From positions 1-59,744 of the forward strand of contig CAZAOG010000006.1 in the NCBI GenBank assembly GCA_964486645.1: DNA of 59,744 nucleotides, given 5' to 3'. Shown piece by piece: positions 53,863 through 59,744 of the stretch. A model generated the notes under the pieces. The model did not search any database, was not told the origin of the DNA, and saw only the letters and a list, made by a program, of their open reading frames with translations. This stretch comes from GCA-002790365 sp964486645 (lineage in GTDB: Bacteria; Bacteroidota; Ignavibacteria; Ignavibacteriales; Ignavibacteriaceae). The position numbers and the translations under genes are program-made. Within the stretch, counting starts at the first letter, position 1; each line of letters opens with the position of its first letter.

Positions 53863-55149
53863 TTAAATCTTCCTGTCGGCAGACAGGCTTGTTCCGATTA
53901 AAAATTCTAAGTCGGCTATTAGTTTTAAATAACTTGTTTTTAACCTGTATAAATTTGTTTCGATTTTAAAAAGTTGACCTTGCGCGTCTATCACGTTTAT
54001 AAAGTCAACTTCATTTACTTGATAACTTGCAAGAGCAGATTTGAAATTTTGTTGAGCTTGAGGCAGTAATCCTTCTTCAAAAAGATTTATTCTTTCTTTA
54101 ATAGATTCTATCTCTGCTAAATAAGAACCGAATCTGCCGTCAAGAAATTGTAAAGCAGTTGAATATTGTTCTTCGTATAATTTTTGAAGCGAAAGCGCTT
54201 CTTCAACTTTTGCCGTAACTTTTCCGCCGTAATTCAGGGGCAAAGAAATGCCGAGAACGAATGTTATCAGATTATTTAAATCTTTACCTGTTGCAGACAG
54301 TTGATCTCTAAAAGAATATTGCACGCCCAAACTGAAATTGGGGTAAAAATCTTTTCGGGCAACTTTTTGTCTTAATTTTGCTTTTTCTACCGAGAGCCTA
54401 ATACCTTTTAAAAATGGTCTGTTTAACTTGGCAAGTTCTCTTAACCGATTTGAATTTATTGAAATCGGTTTAACTTTATCAATAAGTTCGGTTTTTATAT
54501 CGGAATTTTCATCTTGCAATAAATATGCGTTTAATTTAGACAGAGCTGATTTTTCCCTGCTTTTTAAGTTTTCAATTTTATCCGATATTTTAGTTATTTC
54601 CAGTTGAACTTTTACTAAATTTTGCTGAGTTGCCGTTGAAACCGAATATTTCACTCCCACAACATCTTTAATGTCTTTTAAAAGTTTTTTAGACTCATTT
54701 GCATAAAAAATGGCGCGGCGAAAGTAATTCAAGTTGTAATAACTTTTTGTAACCGATTCTCTTATTTTATTTATTTCATCATTTATTTCCTGGTCGATTA
54801 TTAATGTATCAATTGCTATTGCATCTTCAAGAGCCGATAATTTACCAGGAAAGGGAAATTTTTGTGTGAGTCCGATCACCTTTCTTGTCATCGGATCAGC
54901 ATCAAATGTGAATGAACTTGACGGCAGATTTGTAAGTGCGAGTGAGAGCATCGGATCGGGCAAGTTGGATTTTTGATCAATTTTATTGAAAGCAATGTTT
55001 CGTTTAGCCCTTAACATTTTAATTCGGGGACTCACCTCTATGCTTCTTTTAATTATTGATTTCAGCACCGAATTATTTTGCTGGGCGGATATAAAAAATG
55101 TATTTGATGCAATTATCAAAACAATTATAATGAGTTGTTTTTTTATCAT
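53863..55149 (-). CDS. cusC: CusC/TolC-like outer-membrane efflux channel
   Basis: A 428-residue outer-membrane factor. Signal peptide 1-22 (ISAQQ), two repeats of the TolC helical-hairpin plan (about 30-225 and 230-415) with the usual conserved SLPLNYGGK and LPQAQQNF. It lacks a lipobox, unlike E. coli CusC. The last eight codons (SLSADRKI) run through a perfect CCTGTC/GACAGG palindrome at 53872-53887, which looks like a repeat element that has become the coding end. First gene of the cusCBA transcript; 25 bp before cusB. Confidence 0.88.
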   Translation of the reverse strand: MIKKQLIIIVLIIASNTFFISAQQNNSVLKSIIKRSIEVSPRIKMLRAKRNIAFNKIDQKSNLPDPMLSLALTNLPSSSFTFDADPMTRKVIGLTQKFPFPGKLSALEDAIAIDTLIIDQEINDEINKIRESVTKSYYNLNYFRRAIFYANESKKLLKDIKDVVGVKYSVSTATQQNLVKVQLEITKISDKIENLKSREKSALSKLNAYLLQDENSDIKTELIDKVKPISINSNRLRELAKLNRPFLKGIRLSVEKAKLRQKVARKDFYPNFSLGVQYSFRDQLSATGKDLNNLITFVLGISLPLNYGGKVTAKVEEALSLQKLYEEQYSTALQFLDGRFGSYLAEIESIKERINLFEEGLLPQAQQNFKSALASYQVNEVDFINVIDAQGQLFKIETNLYRLKTSYLKLIADLEFLIGTSLSADRKI

Positions 55150-55913
55150 AGATTCTTCCTTGATGCGGTCCTCCGTTTACTTAATATTCTTTTTAAATTT
55201 TAGTAATGTATTAACAAGAACGGTTGTTAAGCTTAGGTATAAGATTAATGAAATAAAATGCATGGTAAATCTAATATCAGCCACCTGTACAGACTATTAC
55301 AACAGATTCAGTGATCCTTCTTGTTTACAAAATTTTACTCGGTAGTTTACAAGTAAGTGATTTTTGTAAAACTGAAGAAAAACGTAACTCTTAAATTGAT
55401 AAGTGCAGAAAATGCTTCCTTTAAACGGGATTTTTTTATCCCTTAAAATAGGCTGGAAGCTTTAATGGTTTCCACTAACAAATTGGACTAAAGATCTGCT
55501 ATATTTAATTTTTATGCAATAGCCCGGATTTTAAATAATTGTCCTAAAATTATAGTTGGAGACTTATAAATTCTTTTAATTAAAATAATTCTTTTCATTT
55601 TAAATTTTCAGAAGTCTCAACTGAAAAATATTAAACTTACAACTCAAGGTTTATGCCAAAATATAAAGGAGAAAAATATTCTGATAATGGAATAAAAATT
55701 AGATGTGAGTTTAAAGTGTTTTAAATAATTTAAAATGATTTTTAAGAAGTTTAAAATATCAAATGTTCTCAAGCTAATCAAGTTTTCTTGTAACTCGATA
55801 ATCTTTTTGTATAATTGAATTTAAGGTTAATAAAAGCAAGGAATATATCGGGCTTTTTCAAGCGGGAACTATGGATATCTCATTTCAGTTTGTACTTTAT
55901 AAGTAAACCATAA
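55150..55913. other. 764-bp regulatory region upstream of cusCBA
   Basis: Non-coding on both strands as far as I can tell. It holds a hairpin with GGGAT/ATCCC arms and a T-rich loop (55420-55447) and the repeat relic at 55559-55618. The promoter of the cus operon must lie here or farther upstream. I checked for a sigma-54 GG-N10-GC arrangement on the minus strand and found none, so the NtrC-type regulator upstream is not obviously the cus activator. Confidence 0.45.
55559..55618. repeat. short relic of the MITE-like element
   Basis: GAGACTT (55559-55565) and AAGTCTC (55612-55618) are perfect inverted ends. The interior 55575-55605 matches 6051-6081 at 28 of 31 positions. It is thus a second, shorter member of the repeat family seen at 6028-6358. 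Confidence 0.55.
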
Positions 55914-57263
55914 TTATTCGGTTTTGATATTATATTTCTCAATTTTACTGTAAAGAGTAGGTAACGATATTCCAAGAATTTTATGTGCTTTTTGTTTGTC
56001 CCATTTTAAGTATTGTAAAACGGATTCAATATGCATTTTTTCCATTTCTTCGAGACTTAATGTTAAAAAATTATTACCGGAGCTGAATGTTGTTTCTGTT
56101 TCCCTCAATAAAATATTTTCTTTGGTTAAAACGTCGTCGGTGGAAAGAACAATTGCCTGCATCAGTGTATTTTCCAAATCCCTTACATTGCCTACCCAAT
56201 TATGATTTTTCAATATTTCCATTACGTCGTCCGGTACTTTATTTACATTTTTATGTAATTCGGTATTGATTTTTCTCATCAAATGTTTTACAAGCAAGGG
56301 TATATCTTCAATTCTATCTCTTAGAGGGGGGATATCAATTGACACAACCCTTAATCTATAATATAAATCTTCTCTAAATTTTCCTTGGTTAACCAATTCG
56401 GCAAGATTTTTATTTGTAGCCGCTACTATTCTTGCGCGCATCGGTATTAAAGATTCTCCGCCTACACGTTCAAATTCTCTTTCCTGCAGAACTCTCAATA
56501 ATTTAACCTGTAAGTTCTGTGAAATTTCCGAAATTTCATCGAGAAAAATTGTACCTTCACCGGCTAATTCAAATTTTCCCTTTTTATCTTTTACCGAACC
56601 GGTAAACGAACCTTTAACGTGACCGAACAACTCGCTTTCTAATAATGATTCGGTTAAGGCCGTACAGTTGACGGCTATAAACGGTTGTTGTTTTGTAATT
56701 CCGCAGTAGTGGATGGACCTTGCAACTAATTCTTTACCCGTTCCGCTTTCACCCTGGATTAAAGTTGTAACTCTGCTCGAAGATACCTGCCCGATAAGTT
56801 TGTAAACTTTTTTCATCTCCGGAGTTTTACCGATAAGGGTGTTCTCAATATTATATTCGGCAAAGTCGGTTGGTATTAGCGATTCAAGATGATTGCTTAG
56901 CCTTTTATTTTCAAGTGCACGGTTTATTCTTATTTTTAACTTATCTATCTCCAATGGTTTCTCAATGTAATCGTAAGCACCATTCTGCATGGCTTTTACC
57001 GTACTTTGCATATCGTCAAAAGCCGAAATTATTATTACCTGTATATGACTGTCTATTTCTTTGACATTTTTAAGCAACTCAATTCCGTCCATTATAGGCA
57101 TTCTAACATCAGTAATAATAAGATCCGGACTTTTCTTTTTAGTTATCTCTAATGCTATTTTTCCGTTCTCCGCAGAAAAAACATCATAGTTATGTCTTTT
57201 AAGATAGTTCGTTAAAGTTTCTCTTATGGATTTATCGTCGTCAACTATTAATATTTTTTCCAT
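55914..57263 (-). CDS. NtrC-family response regulator with GSFTGS loop
   Basis: A 449-residue regulator: receiver (1-120; acidic D8/D9/D10, phospho-acceptor D52 in IITDVRMP), AAA+ domain (about 140-370; Walker A GESGTGKE, Walker B IFLDEISE) and Fis-type helix-turn-helix at the C-terminus (KAHKILGISLPTLYSKIEKY). The sigma-54 contact loop reads GSFTGS instead of GAFTGA; the key Thr is kept. It lies 16 bp after the sensor kinase gene, so the two form a two-component pair. A sigma-54-type promoter on the other strand at 59531 is a likely target. Confidence 0.93.
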   Translation of the reverse strand: MEKILIVDDDKSIRETLTNYLKRHNYDVFSAENGKIALEITKKKSPDLIITDVRMPIMDGIELLKNVKEIDSHIQVIIISAFDDMQSTVKAMQNGAYDYIEKPLEIDKLKIRINRALENKRLSNHLESLIPTDFAEYNIENTLIGKTPEMKKVYKLIGQVSSSRVTTLIQGESGTGKELVARSIHYCGITKQQPFIAVNCTALTESLLESELFGHVKGSFTGSVKDKKGKFELAGEGTIFLDEISEISQNLQVKLLRVLQEREFERVGGESLIPMRARIVAATNKNLAELVNQGKFREDLYYRLRVVSIDIPPLRDRIEDIPLLVKHLMRKINTELHKNVNKVPDDVMEILKNHNWVGNVRDLENTLMQAIVLSTDDVLTKENILLRETETTFSSGNNFLTLSLEEMEKMHIESVLQYLKWDKQKAHKILGISLPTLYSKIEKYNIKTE

Positions 57264-57279
57264 TTATAATCTCTTGTAT

Positions 57280-59397
57280 TTAACTGTTCTTATTTATTGG
57301 AATATCTATTCTGAACTTTGTCTCTTTATAATTTGAAGTTACAAGTTTAATAGTGCCGTTATGACTTTGAATTATTTTTTGTGAAATTGAGAGCCCCAGT
57401 CCTGTTCCTGAAGCTTTCGAAGTAAAAAAGGGTTCAAATATTATGTTCTCATCCAAATTACTTCCGCCGTTATCGGTAACATAAATAGATAACAGATTGT
57501 CTTCGCTGAATAATTCGGAATCTATTTTAATTTCTCCGTCTTCAATAATGCTGTCAAGTGAATTATCTATTAAATTCAGAAAAACCTGCATTAATTTTTC
57601 TTCGTCTGCTTCAATGGTTATAGATATACAATTGTTAATAAAATTTATATTCTTTGAAATTAACTCGTTGTTAACTTGTAGTTTTATGCTGTCTATTTTT
57701 TCTTTAATATTGAATTTGGAATATTCTAATTCTGTTTGTCTGGAAAAACTTAGAACATCTTTAACTAAATTATTTAATCTATTAATTTCTTCTTGTATAA
57801 TTGAAAATGATACTTTGTCTTCCTTATTAAGTTCCAATCTTTCCTTTAGAATATCGGCGTTCATTTTTATGGAAGTAAGCGGTGTTTTTATTTCGTGAGC
57901 TAAAACAGCTGCCATTTCTCCCAAAGCGGCTAATTTTTCGGATTTCAACAACTGTTCTTCAAGTTTTTTCTTATCGGTTATATCAATTTGCATAAATAAA
58001 TAACCGGTAGAATCTATATTTAGAATAGTTGCCGGAGTAATTGACAGCAGCAAGTTATGCTTTATGTTTTTTGAATTTTTCCATTCTATTTCGTCTCTAT
58101 AGTTGTTTTCGGAGAGCAATACTTGTTTGATATCACTGAATTTTTTGTCCAAAATATTTTTAAACTGTACATCCTCTATGTTTTTGCCCAATATTTTATT
58201 TTTTTCTATTTCAATCAGATGGCTGTAAGTTTCGTTAATTTCCAAGATATTAAAATCTCCGTCTACAATTGTTATAGAAACCGAAGAGTTATCAATTGCA
58301 TCCGATAATAAAGTAATCCGGTCTTGGTTAAGTTTTATCTCATTATAATTATTTTGTAGTTTTGCAGACATACTGTTAAACGCCTGTGCAAGTTCGCCTA
58401 TTTCATCATTCGATTTTATATGTACACTAATTCCGTAGATGCCCTCGCCAATATCTTTTACACTGTTTTTTAACATTGCCAAAGGTTTTGAAATTATTTT
58501 CATCATCACAAAAGACATACTTACGCTGACTAAAAGTCCGCCGAATATACTTATCAGAAAAATTTCAATTAGTTCGTAGTTGCTGTTTACTTTTGTAAAC
58601 ATTGTTATTATCGGTATCTCAAGCAAAAGAATTATTATTGGAACGAGTATAACGGCGCTGAGAAATATTTTTTTATTAATACTTAACCTGCTTACTTTTT
58701 TCATGGCAGCAGGGAACATATTGTATTTGCCTACCGCTAATGCCGTAAATAGTACTATTCCGATTAAAAATGTTAAAGGGCTGATTTCTACAAGAAAATA
58801 AAATCCTAAAATCCATGGTAGTGCTAATCCAAATATAAAAGAGATCAAATTCGAAATTATTAAGCCTACAATAAACAGCATGGATTTATTCTTAAGAAGC
58901 GGGGTCTTTTGTTTCGTTAGTTTAACGGAAATCCAATAAATATTTAAAAGCAGTAAAAATAAATACCAGAGAAGAAAAACAGGGTATAGTTCTCCGTAGT
59001 GAGCTTCAAAACGATTTACGTGAACGTAGGAATCTTTAACTAAAATGCCTGTCCATAACCAAATTAATAATATTAGCGAAGGAATAAGGATAGCAAGACT
59101 TTTTAACAAACCAATTTTTTGCGCTTTTGGGTAATTCCAAGTAAAAAACGTTAATGTAATAAGGATCATTAAAAAGAAGGAATGACACGACATATTTAAA
59201 ATTGCAACATCACCGGCTCTTAAAAATACAAAATGGATACTATGAGAAATGATATATCCGGCGACTAATGCCAACAACAAAATAAATAACCTGTTTGTTA
59301 CATTTTCCTTATTACGGGAATATATTATAATACTAAGCCCTACGGCACCAAGCAGCGTTGCAAATGAAAATATTATCTGAAATATATTATAATGCAT
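57280..59397 (-). CDS. membrane sensor histidine kinase (7TM-HAMP-PAS-HK)
   Basis: A 705-residue kinase. About seven to eight N-terminal membrane helices (1-235, His_kinase_N_7TM-like), another pair near 245-310, a HAMP domain (about 305-360: ISKPLAML ... DEIGELAQAFNSM), a PAS domain (about 370-480), a HisKA domain with VLAHEIKTPLTS and an ATPase domain with intact boxes: NLIDNSLDS (N), TDNGGS (G1), FEPFFTSK (F) and GTGLGLSIS (G2). All catalytic residues are present, unlike the five-PAS hybrid sensor of the polysaccharide cluster. It likely phosphorylates the NtrC-type regulator encoded next to it. The signal is unknown. Confidence 0.92.
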   Translation of the reverse strand: MHYNIFQIIFSFATLLGAVGLSIIIYSRNKENVTNRLFILLLALVAGYIISHSIHFVFLRAGDVAILNMSCHSFFLMILITLTFFTWNYPKAQKIGLLKSLAILIPSLILLIWLWTGILVKDSYVHVNRFEAHYGELYPVFLLWYLFLLLLNIYWISVKLTKQKTPLLKNKSMLFIVGLIISNLISFIFGLALPWILGFYFLVEISPLTFLIGIVLFTALAVGKYNMFPAAMKKVSRLSINKKIFLSAVILVPIIILLLEIPIITMFTKVNSNYELIEIFLISIFGGLLVSVSMSFVMMKIISKPLAMLKNSVKDIGEGIYGISVHIKSNDEIGELAQAFNSMSAKLQNNYNEIKLNQDRITLLSDAIDNSSVSITIVDGDFNILEINETYSHLIEIEKNKILGKNIEDVQFKNILDKKFSDIKQVLLSENNYRDEIEWKNSKNIKHNLLLSITPATILNIDSTGYLFMQIDITDKKKLEEQLLKSEKLAALGEMAAVLAHEIKTPLTSIKMNADILKERLELNKEDKVSFSIIQEEINRLNNLVKDVLSFSRQTELEYSKFNIKEKIDSIKLQVNNELISKNINFINNCISITIEADEEKLMQVFLNLIDNSLDSIIEDGEIKIDSELFSEDNLLSIYVTDNGGSNLDENIIFEPFFTSKASGTGLGLSISQKIIQSHNGTIKLVTSNYKETKFRIDIPINKNS

Positions 59398-59744
59398 TTC
59401 GTATAAAGGTTTCTATCAAAAAAGTTTTTTATATATTGTATACTTATAAACATAATTAAATTATTGAAATATTATTTAAAGAATTTAAATTATTGATAAC
59501 TTAAAAATTAAAAAAACTTACTATTTCTTATGGCATTAAATTTGCAGCTCTATTATCTTTAATAGTATCAATAAACCGAATCTAACAAGGTGCATTGTAG
59601 GAATTTAAGTCTCACTTTAACCTGTAACCAATTGATATTTTTTCGGAAATCTTTGAAAATAAATTTATAGAGCAGGCTTATTAATACTTTGTCCAACAAG
59701 GTTAAGCATTTACGGAATTATATACTTTACGGTTATATTTTTTC
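59398..59744. other. divergent regulatory region at the window end
   Basis: 347 bp without a gene. It separates the kinase-regulator operon (leftward) from an unseen rightward gene. It holds the sigma-54 promoter at 59531 and, 45-75 bp upstream of it, two direct copies of TAAATTATTGA (59457-59467 and 59486-59496, 29 bp apart) that might be activator sites; the AT-rich context weakens this. Confidence 0.45.
59531..59546 (+). promoter_or_regulatory. sigma-54 (RpoN) promoter
   Basis: TGGCATTAAATTTGCA matches the -24/-12 consensus TGGCAC-N5-TTGCA with GG and GC exactly ten bases apart and one change (C to T) in the -24 box. It points rightward, away from the kinase/NtrC-type regulator pair, and would start transcription near 59558 for a gene beyond the window. 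The adjacent sigma-54 activator supports function. Confidence 0.65.

Noticed and set aside
55150..55913. Sigma-54 promoter for the cus operon
   Set aside because: No minus-strand GG-N10-GC arrangement was found; the closest cases are off by one base.
1..59744. Horizontally acquired island
   Set aside because: No integrase, transposase or tRNA junction is seen, and base composition looks uniformly AT-rich by eye.

Overview
The window is AT-rich, densely packed bacterial DNA. It has no rRNA, tRNA, CRISPR array or intact insertion sequence that I can recognise. The gene content points to the Bacteroidota/Chlorobi/Ignavibacteriota assemblage, and Ignavibacteria is my best guess. The supporting features are a TonB-dependent receptor with a carboxypeptidase-D-like N-terminal domain, a BNR/VPS10-type secreted protein, a DUF3109 gene inside the fatty-acid cluster, a full-length single-chain GcvP and many NtrC-type regulators. 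This placement is inferred from gene families, not from a marker gene. Shine-Dalgarno-like AGGAG/GAGGT motifs precede several starts. The window is a scaffold with four runs of exactly 100 N. Two of these are flanked by identical 55-bp sequence and are almost certainly unmerged contig overlaps.

Layout. 1-5988: the end of a toxin-antitoxin pair, a large secreted beta-propeller protein, a di-iron fatty-acid hydroxylase and a GH9 cellulase-like enzyme. 5989-6569: a repeat element with inverted ends, broken by a gap. 6570-21468: a nine-gene, same-strand cluster that looks like a divergent exopolysaccharide synthase/secretion system. It holds two KaiC/RecA-like proteins, a TPR plus outer-membrane beta-barrel porin, an SGNH hydrolase, a processive GT2 synthase, a small membrane protein, a deacetylase-like protein, an FN3 lipoprotein and a five-PAS hybrid sensor. 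21497-30977 (minus strand): HIT protein, NtrC-type regulator, a DUF2279-like protein, acyl-CoA carboxylase and dehydrogenase, MeaB, sugar epimerase, NadD, a DUF2064-like protein and PrsW. 31303-37588 (plus): the DUF177-rpmF-plsX-fabH-fabD-DUF3109-fabG-acpP-rnc housekeeping cluster. 37687-42663: gcvP, a one-POTRA outer-membrane protein and rsmE. 43055-45682: TonB receptor. 46028-55149 (minus): a copper/silver-type CusCBA efflux operon extended by P-II-like and metal-binding genes and small membrane proteins. 55914-59397 (minus): a sensor kinase and NtrC-type regulator, with a good sigma-54 promoter facing out of the window at 59531.

How the genes work together. In the 6570-21468 cluster the TPR porin, GT2 synthase and deacetylase-like protein match the roles of PgaA, PgaC and PgaB. 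Several proteins there have lost catalytic residues: Walker-A Lys to Arg in both ATPase-like proteins, a GGDEF domain without its signature, a NodB domain without metal ligands, and a histidine kinase without N and G boxes. The second ATPase-like protein (RecA-like fold plus dead GGDEF) has an architecture reminiscent of the cellulose regulator BcsE. This makes the cluster the best candidate for an undescribed polysaccharide system. In the metal operon, CusA keeps the three methionines of the Cu/Ag site. The C-terminal domain of CusB (an EF-hand-like loop plus a CxxCGM motif) is repeated in a separate secreted protein, and two P-II-like genes accompany it, one of them without a standard start codon.
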